A DNA stretch of 6,547 nt from an uncultured Collinsella sp. (GCA_900549275.1 URNU01000086.1:1-6547), one strand, 5' to 3'. Shown: positions 1 through 6,056, numbered from the stretch's first letter. Notes: a model not told the origin generated them from the sequence alone. A program made the numbers and translations.

Positions 1-608
1 GCGATCACGCGGTCGTGCTCGGCAGCGGTGGTCACGCTGAACTTGCCAAACCCCAAGGGACGCACCATCTCGCGCACCTGGCCTAAGAGCTCCAGCTTAA
101 GGGCATCGTCTACCGCGGGCGGAACGAGCACAAGCGGCGCGCCCTGGAACAGGTCGGCGCGGGAGTGCGCGTAGCCAGAGAACTGGGTGCCCGCCATGGG
201 GTGTGCGCCCACAAAGTAAAAGCCGTGCTCTCGTGCGAGTTCAAAGGCCCGCTCACACACAATGCCCTTGACGCCCACGGTGTCGATCACCACGGGACCC
301 ATGATGGCATCGGTGTCGGTGGCGTCGGCGAGCGCCTGGGCGTGCGTCTCGAGCCACTCGATGCATGCTTCGGGATAGCAGGCAAGGACGATGATGTCGC
401 ACTCGCCGAGCGTCTCGTCGTTGAGCTCGCCGGCGACGGTACCCATGCTGGCGGCCGTCATCACGTCATCGTCGGGGTCCCAGGCAAGCACGCGAACGCC
501 CGCCTGCGCATAGCCACGGGCAAAGCTGCCGCCGATCAGGCCCAAGCCGACGATGCCGGCGCACTTGGGGCCTCCCTGGTTGACGCGTGCGTTTCTCACC
601 GTACCCAT
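1..608 (-). CDS. tyrA: Prephenate dehydrogenase, C-terminus cut by window edge
   Basis: This cytosolic enzyme oxidatively decarboxylates prephenate to 4-hydroxyphenylpyruvate with NAD(P)+, the committed step to tyrosine. About 202 residues are visible. The N-terminal Rossmann domain carries GLGLIGGS at residues 21-28. An Asp (D44, in LAWDPD) closes the second strand, which favours NAD+ over NADP+. HPMAGTQFSGYAHSRADLF at 136-154 is the family signature, with H136 as the expected catalytic His. The helical C-terminal dimer domain has just begun (AAEHDRVIA) when the window ends, so any C-terminal ACT domain cannot be judged. The ATG at 608 is chosen because GGAG lies six bases upstream, overlapping the end of aroF. 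The gene starts three bases after the aroF stop and in the same frame, so it is almost certainly cotranscribed and translationally coupled. The role call is firm. A dual NAD/NADP or arogenate specificity cannot be excluded from sequence alone. Confidence 0.95.
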   Translation of the reverse strand, partial: MGTVRNARVNQGGPKCAGIVGLGLIGGSFARGYAQAGVRVLAWDPDDDVMTAASMGTVAGELNDETLGECDIIVLACYPEACIEWLETHAQALADATDTDAIMGPVVIDTVGVKGIVCERAFELAREHGFYFVGAHPMAGTQFSGYAHSRADLFQGAPLVLVPPAVDDALKLELLGQVREMVRPLGFGKFSVTTAAEHDRVI

Positions 609-611
609 GGC

Positions 612-1634
612 CTACTCCATGGTCTCTTGGCAGACGACCTCGCGGATGGCACGGATGCGGTGCATGGTGTCGTCGAACTGGTCGGGCGTGAGGGCCTGGG
701 CGCCGTCAGACCAGGCGTGGCTCGGGTCGTCGTGGACCTCGATCTCCAGGCCGTTGGCGCCACAGGCGGTCGCGGCGAGCGCCATGGGCTCGACATAGCG
801 GGTGTAGCCGGTGGCGTGGCTGGGGTCGGCGACGACGGGCAGGTGCGACAGGTGGTGCAGCACCGGCACGGCGTTGAGGTCGAAGGTATTGCGGGTGCGG
901 GTCTCGAAGGTGCGAATGCCGCGCTCACACAGGATGACGTTGTCGTTGCCCTCGCTCATGATGTACTCGGCAGCCATGAGCAGCTCGTCGACGGTGCCGG
1001 ACATGCCGCGCTTGAGCAGGATCGGGGTCTTGGTCTTGCCGACCTCCTTGAGCAGGGGGAAGTTCTGCGCGTTGCGGGCGCCGATCTGCATGACGTCGAT
1101 CTTCTTATCCAAGAAGACCTGCACGTCGCGCGGGTCCATGATCTCGGTGACGATCGGCATGTCGAGCTCGGCGGATGCCTCGCATAGTAGGTCCAGGCCG
1201 GCGGGGCCCATGCCCTGGTAGGCGTAAGGGGAGGTGCGGGGCTTGTAGGCGCCACCGCGTAGCATCGTGGCGCCGGCGGCCTTTACTCGGCGTGCGATGC
1301 GGATGAGGTTCTCGCCCTCGACGGAGCAGGGGCCGGCGATGACCTGGAACTGGTCGCCGCCGATCTTGACGCCGTGGCCGCAGTCGATGACGGAGTCCTC
1401 GGGGTGGAACTTGCGGTTGGCACGCTTAAAGGGCTCTGAGACGCGCTGCACGCGCTCGACGACATCCATGGACTCGAGCAGAAACGGGTCGATCTTGGTC
1501 GTATCGCCCACCAGGCCGATGATGGTCTCGTTCTCGCCGCGCGAGACGTCGGTCTTGAGACCTTTCTTCTCAATCCAGCTGACGATATGGCCGACGGCCT
1601 CGTCGCTGGCGCTCTGCTTTAAAATTGCAATCAT
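612..1634 (-). CDS. aroF: 3-deoxy-7-phosphoheptulonate (DAHP) synthase, type I-beta with N-terminal regulatory domain
   Basis: This enzyme condenses phosphoenolpyruvate with erythrose 4-phosphate to DAHP, the entry step of the shikimate pathway. The protein has 340 residues, the usual length of the class resembling the Thermotoga maritima enzyme. Residues 1 to about 75 form a ferredoxin-like domain (MIAILKQSASDEAV...), which binds the feedback inhibitors Tyr/Phe in that class. The barrel follows: GPCSVE at 101-106, LRGGAYKPRTSPYAYQG at 125-141, ILLKRGMSGT at 205-214 and DPSHATG at 270-276. The expected metal ligands are C103, H273, E299 and D310, each one position off the Thermotoga numbering. 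The ATG at 1634 is chosen over an in-frame ATG at 1682. It has GAGAGG six bases upstream and begins exactly at the conserved MIAI, whereas the longer form adds 16 unconserved residues and starts inside a hairpin loop. tyrA follows in the same operon. Function is secure; the identity of the feedback effector (probably tyrosine) is inferred. Confidence 0.97.
   Translation of the reverse strand: MIAILKQSASDEAVGHIVSWIEKKGLKTDVSRGENETIIGLVGDTTKIDPFLLESMDVVERVQRVSEPFKRANRKFHPEDSVIDCGHGVKIGGDQFQVIAGPCSVEGENLIRIARRVKAAGATMLRGGAYKPRTSPYAYQGMGPAGLDLLCEASAELDMPIVTEIMDPRDVQVFLDKKIDVMQIGARNAQNFPLLKEVGKTKTPILLKRGMSGTVDELLMAAEYIMSEGNDNVILCERGIRTFETRTRNTFDLNAVPVLHHLSHLPVVADPSHATGYTRYVEPMALAATACGANGLEIEVHDDPSHAWSDGAQALTPDQFDDTMHRIRAIREVVCQETME
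615..618 (-). promoter_or_regulatory. Ribosome binding site of tyrA inside the aroF stop region
   Basis: GGAG formed by the last sense codons of aroF (ATG GAG TAG) lies six bases before the tyrA ATG. Ribosomes ending aroF therefore sit on the tyrA start site, which supports translational coupling and fixes the tyrA start. Confidence 0.7.
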
Positions 1635-1640
1635 GGTGTG

Positions 1641-1646
1641 CCTCTC
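1641..1646 (-). promoter_or_regulatory. Ribosome binding site deciding the aroF start
   Basis: GAGAGG with a six-base spacer (CACACC) to the ATG at 1634. It is preceded by AGGTGA, which also resembles a Shine-Dalgarno sequence. This selects the 340-residue form of AroF. The TGA of the upstream leader ORF (1647-1645) overlaps this site. Confidence 0.7.
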
Positions 1647-1707
1647 ACCTCGATGGATAACTTTTGCAAAAACGGCCCGCATCGCGAGCCGTGTATATAT
1701 AGTGCAT
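1645..1707 (-). CDS. Possible 20-codon leader peptide ORF upstream of aroF
   Basis: The ORF starts at ATG 1707 and reads MHYIYTARDAG... for 20 residues to TGA at 1647-1645. Tyr codons at positions 3 and 5 (TAT, TAC) lie directly before the 5' arm of the terminator-like hairpin. A third Tyr (position 17) and a Phe (13) follow. The stop is 10 bases before the aroF ATG, on its ribosome binding site, which fits termination-reinitiation coupling. No Shine-Dalgarno sequence precedes the ATG. The upstream TATAAA (1718-1713) would place the transcript start at or very near it, so translation would have to be leaderless, which is common in actinobacteria. Unlike classical leader peptides, this frame runs through the terminator hairpin instead of stopping before it. 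The ORF is short and could be chance; Tyr codons upstream of a tyrosine operon are the main argument for it. Confidence 0.4.
   Translation of the reverse strand: MHYIYTARDAGRFCKSYPSR
1667..1692 (-). terminator. Terminator-like hairpin (candidate attenuator) in the aroF leader
   Basis: On the minus strand, ACGGCTCGC (1692-1684) and GCGGGCCGT (1680-1672) form a nine-pair stem with one T-G wobble and a three-base GAT loop. A run of five T (1672-1668) follows. It has intrinsic terminator form and reads only toward aroF. No minus-strand gene lies upstream for it to terminate (the neighbour is a plus-strand tRNA), so it most simply acts as an attenuator between the aroF promoter and gene. The T run is short and is followed by GC, so termination may be partial. 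Confidence 0.55.
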
Positions 1708-1712
1708 GAGAG

Positions 1713-1742
1713 TTTATACTAATTGATTCACTTTTGCGTTCT
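1713..1742 (-). promoter_or_regulatory. Candidate promoter of the aroF-tyrA operon
   Basis: The sequence TTAGTATAAACT on the minus strand offers TATAAA (1718-1713, five of six consensus) or TAGTAT (1721-1716) as a -10 box. No good -35 is seen; the region around 1742-1736 is poor (GAACGC-like), which would fit a regulated promoter. A second AT-rich stretch, TATATA, at about 1701-1696 is a weaker alternative -10. Position is inferred from the gap between the tRNA unit and the aroF leader. Confidence 0.35.
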
Positions 1743-1749
1743 AAAGTGA
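1728..1749. repeat. Perfect 7-bp inverted repeat, possible operator
   Basis: TCACTTT (1728-1734) and AAAGTGA (1743-1749) are exact inverted copies separated by eight bases. The dyad would sit over the -35 region of the proposed aroF promoter, where a dimeric repressor would block it. TTTGCG also occurs twice here, 20 bp apart (1733-1738 and 1753-1758). The regulator is not identifiable from this window. Confidence 0.4.
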
Positions 1750-1797
1750 GCCTTTGCGCCGTGTCTCCCGCGTAATTGCAAAGCTTTTTCTATTCTT

Positions 1798-1827
1798 TTG
1801 TTAGCCCGTGGCGCACTTGGGTATAAT
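1798..1827 (+). promoter_or_regulatory. Promoter of the tRNA-Arg gene
   Basis: A perfect -10 TATAAT (1822-1827) is preceded by TTGTTA (1798-1803, four of six consensus) at an 18-bp spacing. The predicted transcript start is about 1834, five bases before the mature tRNA. Confidence 0.75.
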
Positions 1828-1838
1828 GCCAACCGTTC

Positions 1839-1915
1839 GCCCTATTAGCTCAGGGGATTAGAGCGTCTGCCTCCGGAGCAGAAGGCCGTTGGTTCGAATC
1901 CAACATGGGGCACCA
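1839..1915 (+). tRNA. tRNA-Arg (anticodon CCG)
   Basis: A 77-base tRNA that folds completely. The acceptor stem is GCCCTAT (1839-1845) with ATGGGGC (1905-1911), including one T-G wobble. The D arm is GCTC/GAGC with a nine-base loop. The anticodon arm is TCTGC/GCAGA around loop CTCCGGA, giving anticodon CCG for the Arg codon CGG. A five-base variable loop is followed by the T arm GTTGG-TTCGAAT-CCAAC. Discriminator A is followed by a genome-encoded CCA (1913-1915). It stands alone, with its own promoter and terminator. Confidence 0.97.
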
Positions 1916-1926
1916 TCGAACGTAAG

Positions 1927-1963
1927 ACCGTCCGAACCTCGCATGGTCCGGGCGGTTTTTCTT
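1927..1963 (+). terminator. Rho-independent terminator of the tRNA-Arg unit
   Basis: ACCGTCCG (1927-1934) pairs with CGGGCGGT (1949-1956) over eight pairs with one wobble, around a 14-base loop. It is followed by a run of five T (1956-1960) and then CTT. It begins 12 bases after the tRNA CCA. Confidence 0.8.
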
Positions 1964-1991
1964 ATACCGACGCGACGTGATGGGACGTGGT

Positions 1992-4730
1992 ATGGCAGCA
2001 ACGGATATCGAGCGCGGGCTTTCGACCGCCGAGGTCGAGGAGCGCATCGCCGCCGGTAAGATCAACCGCAACATGGAGCTTAAGACCAAATCGGTCCGCG
2101 AGCTCATCGTCGAAAACCTCTGCACGCTGTTCAACCTTATCAACGCGGTCTTGGCGATTTTGGTGTTGCTGACCGGTTCGTTTAAGAATCTGACGTTCCT
2201 GTTCGTGGTGTTCCTCAATACCGCTATTGGCGTCATTCAGTCCATGCGTTCCAAGAAGATGGTCGATAAGCTCACGCTGCTGACCTCCAAGAAGGCCATC
2301 GCGGTGCGCGACGGTGCCGAGGTGGAGCTCGACTTGGACCAGATTGTGCTCGACGACATCATTCGCCTGGGGCGCGGTGACCAGATTCCGGCCGACGCCG
2401 TGGTGGTATCGGGCGAGGCACTCGTTAACGAGAGCCTGCTGACGGGCGAGAGCGACCTTATTAAGAAACAGCCCGGTTCCGAGCTCATGAGCGGTAGCTT
2501 TATCGACTCGGGCCTGCTGTGCGCCCGCGTGATTCATGTCGGCGCCGACAACTACGTGGCCAAAATTAATAACGAGGCCAAGTACGTCAAAAAGGTCAAT
2601 TCCGAGATCATGAATGCGCTCAACGCCATCGTGCGCTTCGCGAGCATTATCATGATTCCGCTTGGCCTGGCACTCTTTGCCTCGAGCGTGAGCGAGCTGT
2701 GGGATGCCGCGGGAACCCCGGGCGATAGTGCGCTTTCCTGGTGCTTTTCCGAGCTGCTTGCCGGTCGCGTGCCCTCGTCGGCACTGCTGTCCACGGTGGG
2801 CGCTCTTTTGGGCATGATTCCGCAGGGCCTGGTGCTGCTGACCTCGTCGGTGCTTGCCATCGCCACGGTGCGCCTGGCGCGCCGCAAGGTACTTGCGCAG
2901 CAGCTCTACTGCATCGAGACGCTCGCGCGCGTCGACGTGCTGTGCTTGGACAAGACAGGCACCATCACGTCGGGTCGCATGGAGGTTGAGGGCACCTATC
3001 CGCTGCCTTTTGAGGGTGTTGGTTTTGGCGCGGATTCGGACGAGGCGGCTGTTCCCGTCGAGACCACAGTCCTCGATTTTGCGCTCGCCAACGTGGCGCG
3101 TGCCACCTCGGCAGACGCCAACGAGACCTGTCAGGCGCTGCTCAACTATTACGCCGACCGCCCGGTAGAGGTGTCCGAGCCGCTGTCGGTCATTCCGTTC
3201 TCGTCGTCCAAAAAGTGGAGCGGCGCCTCGTTTGCGCAGGGCTCCTATGTGATGGGCGCAGCGCAATTTGTGCTTTCGGAGCGCGCCTTTGCTCAGGTCG
3301 AGACCCGTGTGGCCGAGCTCGCCGACACCTGCCGCGTACTTGTGGTGGCGCGCGTGGACGGCTTTACGCCCGACGGCGATATGGTTGGCGAGGCCGAGCC
3401 CGTGGGCTTTGTGACCATTCGCGACGAGATCCGCTCCTCGGCCGCCGAGACCATCGGCTACTTTAACGAGCAGGGCGTGACCCTCAACGTGATCAGCGGC
3501 GACGACCCGCGCACGGTGTCGTCGATCGCGCGCGTGGTGGGCGTTCCGGGGGCCGATGCCTACGTCGACGCCACGACACTCGATACGCCGTCCAAGATTG
3601 ATGCCGCGGTGGATCGCTACCACGTCTTTGGCCGCGTGACGCCGCAGCAGAAGCGCGAGCTCGTGCAGGCGCTCAAGCGTCGCGAGCATACCGTTGCCAT
3701 GACGGGCGACGGCGTCAACGACGTACTGGCACTCAAGGAGGCCGACTGCTCCGTAGCCATGGCCGCCGGTTCCGACGCCGCGCGCAACGTGGCCGAGATC
3801 GTGCTGGTCGACAACGATTTTGCCTCGATGCCCGCCGTGGTGGCTGAGGGCCGTCGCTCCATCAACAACTTGCAGCGCTCTGCGGCGCTGTTTCTGACCA
3901 AGACGCTGTTCTCGATGGGCTTGGCGGCGCTGTGCATCGCGTTTCCGCCATATCCCTTCGAGCCGATTCAGATGACACTCATCAACTTCTTCTGCATCGG
4001 CGCGCCGGGCTTTGTGCTGGGTTTGGAGCCCAATAATGCCCGCGTGAAGGGGTCATTCTTGACCAACGTGCTCAAGCGTGCGCTGCCGGCGTCGCTGGCG
4101 GTCATAATGGCTGCGGCGCTCGATATCTTTGTGGCGCGCGTGTTCGGCTTTAACCAGCTCACCCTTTCGACCATGTGCCTGCTTACGTCGTGCGCGGCGA
4201 GCGTGAGCCTGATCTGGCGCATCTCGCAGCCGCCCACCCCTTTGCGCGTGGTGCTCTTTGTATTTGTCGTCGTCGGCATCCTTGTGGGCGTTATCGGATT
4301 CCCGGGGCTGCTGTCTATCGCCAACCTTTCGACGGGCGAGGCCGTTATCTTGCTGGCGATCATCGTCTTTACCTGCACGGTGTTCTTTAAGCTCGCCACG
4401 ATGATGGACTCGCTTAAGCCGCGCCGTCGCCATGCTGCCACCGGCTTTGGCCGTGGCGTTCGCGTCCGTCTGGGCCGCGGCGGCAGTAAGGTGAGCTCGA
4501 CGGGTTCAACTGCCCAGCGTTTTGCCAAGCGCGTCGCCGCTGATATGGCGCAGCGCCGTGAGGAGCGCACCGCTCGCGAGGCCGAGGCTCGCGCGCTCGA
4601 GGGCGTGGAAAAGGCCCAACCCAAGAAAAAGAAAGGTGCGGGCACCAAGCGCTCCCGTGTGACCAAGTCCGCTCAGGGCATTAAGGTCTCGATGCCGAGC
4701 AAGAAGAAAAAGCCCGCAAAGAAAGCCTAG
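1992..4730 (+). CDS. P-type cation-transporting ATPase, CtpE-like, with long basic C-terminal tail
   Basis: An integral membrane pump of 912 residues that couples ATP hydrolysis to cation transport. Visible motifs in order are: helices at about 44-60 and 66-83; actuator-domain TGES at 151-154; helices at about 214-234 and 265-292, the latter containing PQGL (277-280); phosphorylation site DKTGTIT at 320-326 (D320); a compact nucleotide domain with KWSGASF at 408-414; SGDDPRT at 502-508; TGDGVND at 571-577; and about six further helices from 634 to 805. It lacks an N-terminal metal-binding Cys domain, which argues against a Cu/Zn/Cd pump. The layout and the P(E/Q)GLVLLTS segment resemble the mycobacterial Ca2+ ATPase CtpE, so calcium is the best guess but unproven. 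After the last helix comes a 105-residue tail with 33 Lys/Arg. Start candidates are GTG 1977, ATG 1980 and ATG 1992. The last is chosen because a weak GGGA lies six bases upstream; GTG 1977 as a leaderless start is possible. The gene stands alone behind the tRNA terminator. Confidence 0.93.
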   Translation: MAATDIERGLSTAEVEERIAAGKINRNMELKTKSVRELIVENLCTLFNLINAVLAILVLLTGSFKNLTFLFVVFLNTAIGVIQSMRSKKMVDKLTLLTSKKAIAVRDGAEVELDLDQIVLDDIIRLGRGDQIPADAVVVSGEALVNESLLTGESDLIKKQPGSELMSGSFIDSGLLCARVIHVGADNYVAKINNEAKYVKKVNSEIMNALNAIVRFASIIMIPLGLALFASSVSELWDAAGTPGDSALSWCFSELLAGRVPSSALLSTVGALLGMIPQGLVLLTSSVLAIATVRLARRKVLAQQLYCIETLARVDVLCLDKTGTITSGRMEVEGTYPLPFEGVGFGADSDEAAVPVETTVLDFALANVARATSADANETCQALLNYYADRPVEVSEPLSVIPFSSSKKWSGASFAQGSYVMGAAQFVLSERAFAQVETRVAELADTCRVLVVARVDGFTPDGDMVGEAEPVGFVTIRDEIRSSAAETIGYFNEQGVTLNVISGDDPRTVSSIARVVGVPGADAYVDATTLDTPSKIDAAVDRYHVFGRVTPQQKRELVQALKRREHTVAMTGDGVNDVLALKEADCSVAMAAGSDAARNVAEIVLVDNDFASMPAVVAEGRRSINNLQRSAALFLTKTLFSMGLAALCIAFPPYPFEPIQMTLINFFCIGAPGFVLGLEPNNARVKGSFLTNVLKRALPASLAVIMAAALDIFVARVFGFNQLTLSTMCLLTSCAASVSLIWRISQPPTPLRVVLFVFVVVGILVGVIGFPGLLSIANLSTGEAVILLAIIVFTCTVFFKLATMMDSLKPRRRHAATGFGRGVRVRLGRGGSKVSSTGSTAQRFAKRVAADMAQRREERTAREAEARALEGVEKAQPKKKKGAGTKRSRVTKSAQGIKVSMPSKKKKPAKKA

Positions 4731-4737
4731 CCCCAGT

Positions 4738-4760
4738 CGCCGGGGGATGATTTCCTGGCG
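4738..4760 (+). other. Weak hairpin after the ATPase gene
   Basis: CGCCGGG (4738-4744) can pair with CCTGGCG (4754-4760) over seven pairs with one wobble, around a nine-base loop. No T run follows, so it may help end the transcript or protect the mRNA end, but it is not a convincing intrinsic terminator. Confidence 0.25.
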
Positions 4761-4799
4761 ATGTTGAATTGGTGCCTTGCTCCTGTGGGGGCGTGGCGA

Positions 4800-4808
4800 T
4801 GCTATGCT
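4800..4808 (+). promoter_or_regulatory. Candidate extended -10 promoter of the zinc-ribbon gene
   Basis: TGCTATGCT has the extended -10 form TGn-TATGCT. A TTGCTC (4777-4782) is 20 bp away, too far for a normal -35. Predicted transcript start is about 4815, giving an mRNA leader of some 34 bases. Confidence 0.4.
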
Positions 4809-4848
4809 CTAACTACGACTGTATGAATTGCTCCGAAAAGAGGAAGCC

Positions 4849-6021
4849 GTGATCTGCCCGCATTGCCTTAAGACCATAGAGGACGGCGCCTCGTTCTGTC
4901 CTTACTGCAACGCATACGTTGGTCCGGGCGACGGTCCCGAGCATACCGAGTTCGTATTCTGCGATGGTTGCGGCGCGCGCCTGTCCCCGCACGATCGCAC
5001 CTGTCCCAAGTGCGGGCGCCCCGCCCCGGGCATCCTTTCCAAAGACGCGGCCGCATCCGATCTGGCGGCAGGCCGCACGGCCGGCTTTCCGCGCTTGACG
5101 CAGGAGCAGATTGATACCGAGGTGCCCCATGCGCCGGCGTCTGCCGCCGCGGTGCTTTCGGACGCCGCCGATCCCAACGAGACTTGCGTGCTGCCGGCCT
5201 TCGACAAGGATTTTGGCATCCCCAAGGTGGACATGCCGACGCCGGTTTCCCTGCGAGACGATGCTCAGTCCAGCAAACAGAAGCCCAAGCGCAAGGTGCA
5301 TCCCGACGAGGATGCCTACCACAAGCATAAGCGCCATATTCCCAAGCCGGTTATCGTCGTTGCGGTGCTCGCGGCCGTGTGCAGCGGTGCCTATTGGTTT
5401 GTGACGACCGATCCCCTGGGCGTCATGCCGGGATTCTATAGCGAGTTTGGCCATGCCGCGCAGAGTACTTTCCCTTCGCGCCAGAAGGGCGAGCAGACTC
5501 AGGACGATGCCGCCAAGGTCGATGAGAGCGATGACGACGACGCCACCGACGTGGTCAAGGAGGAGGTCGTGCTCACTGACGATGAACTTTATGCCAAGCT
5601 CGACCAAATTTACCAGACCATCCTCTCGTACAACACCGAGGACGAGATCGGCGAGGTGATAACCTCCTTTAACAGCGGCTATCTGCGCTCTACGCTCAGC
5701 ACGCGCCAGGAGATGTCGCAGAGCGCCTATGACCTGCGCGACCGCATCAAGCAGACGCAGGACGAACTCGACAATCTTAAGTACCAGGACGACACAGCCT
5801 ATGCCGAGGACATCGAGCACCTCAAGCAGCTTGCCGAGTGGATGTACGAGCGTGTTGATGTGATTTGCCAGAGCTGGGACATTTCACTTTCCATCCCCGA
5901 CGGTGAGTCGCTGAGTGCTCGCCAGAGCGAGATCTTGGCGCCCATGGCGCAGGGCGGCAACAGCGCGCTCAACCAGTACGATGCCAACGTGGGCGCTTGG
6001 AAGCCGCGGCAGCGCTCGTAA
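4849..6021 (+). CDS. Double zinc-ribbon single-pass membrane protein, function unknown
   Basis: The protein has 390 residues. Two zinc ribbons open it: CPHC...CPYC (C3, C6, C17, C20) and CDGC...CPKC (C38, C41, C52, C55), a rubredoxin-like knuckle arrangement common in bacterial zinc-ribbon membrane proteins. Residues 60-140 are a low-complexity Ala/Pro/Asp linker. A basic stretch (about 143-166, KQKPKRK and HKHKRH) precedes one membrane helix at about 167-185, so the ribbons should be cytosolic and the C-terminus outside. Outside lie an acidic segment (about 216-245, with DESDDDDATD) and a predicted largely helical, coiled-coil-prone region (about 245-345). GTG 4849 is chosen as start because GAGG lies five bases upstream and it places the first CxxC at residues 3-6. 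The upstream in-frame TTG (4828) has no such site. No enzyme motif is seen. A sensor, scaffold or envelope role is possible, but nothing here establishes one. Confidence 0.88.
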   Translation: MICPHCLKTIEDGASFCPYCNAYVGPGDGPEHTEFVFCDGCGARLSPHDRTCPKCGRPAPGILSKDAAASDLAAGRTAGFPRLTQEQIDTEVPHAPASAAAVLSDAADPNETCVLPAFDKDFGIPKVDMPTPVSLRDDAQSSKQKPKRKVHPDEDAYHKHKRHIPKPVIVVAVLAAVCSGAYWFVTTDPLGVMPGFYSEFGHAAQSTFPSRQKGEQTQDDAAKVDESDDDDATDVVKEEVVLTDDELYAKLDQIYQTILSYNTEDEIGEVITSFNSGYLRSTLSTRQEMSQSAYDLRDRIKQTQDELDNLKYQDDTAYAEDIEHLKQLAEWMYERVDVICQSWDISLSIPDGESLSARQSEILAPMAQGGNSALNQYDANVGAWKPRQRS

Positions 6022-6056
6022 TTAATGCGCCTAAGCGGTATAACCTGCGTGCGCAA

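Noticed and set aside
165..1187. 340-codon plus-strand open frame across aroF and tyrA
   Set aside because: It lies wholly antisense to two well-identified genes. Its His/Gly/Asp-rich composition is typical of antisense frames in GC-rich DNA, and it has no recognisable domain.
1635..1750. T-box or other riboswitch in the aroF leader
   Set aside because: The leader is too short, and no T-box consensus (TGGNACCGCG-like) or known aptamer core is seen.
1839..1915. tRNA-Arg as an integration (att) site for a mobile element
   Set aside because: No integrase, no repeated tRNA 3' end and no foreign-looking sequence follows; the next gene is a chromosomal-type pump.
1962..3689. 575-codon minus-strand open frame under the ATPase
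   Set aside because: It is antisense to a P-type ATPase with intact motifs. The translation is rich in Arg/His/Gly without family motifs; this is a codon-bias shadow.
4813..5820. 335-codon minus-strand open frame under the zinc-ribbon gene
   Set aside because: The plus-strand frame has clear CxxC pairs, a membrane helix and a ribosome binding site. The antisense frame looks hydrophobic only because it mirrors acidic and helical codons.
6039..6044. TATAAC as a promoter -10 after the zinc-ribbon gene
   Set aside because: No -35 at a suitable distance; the downstream TTGATG/TGCTACAAT pair is much better placed for the cyclophilin gene.
6026..6055. TGCGC...GCGCA inverted repeat as a terminator after the zinc-ribbon gene
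   Set aside because: Only five pairs with a 20-base loop and no following T run.
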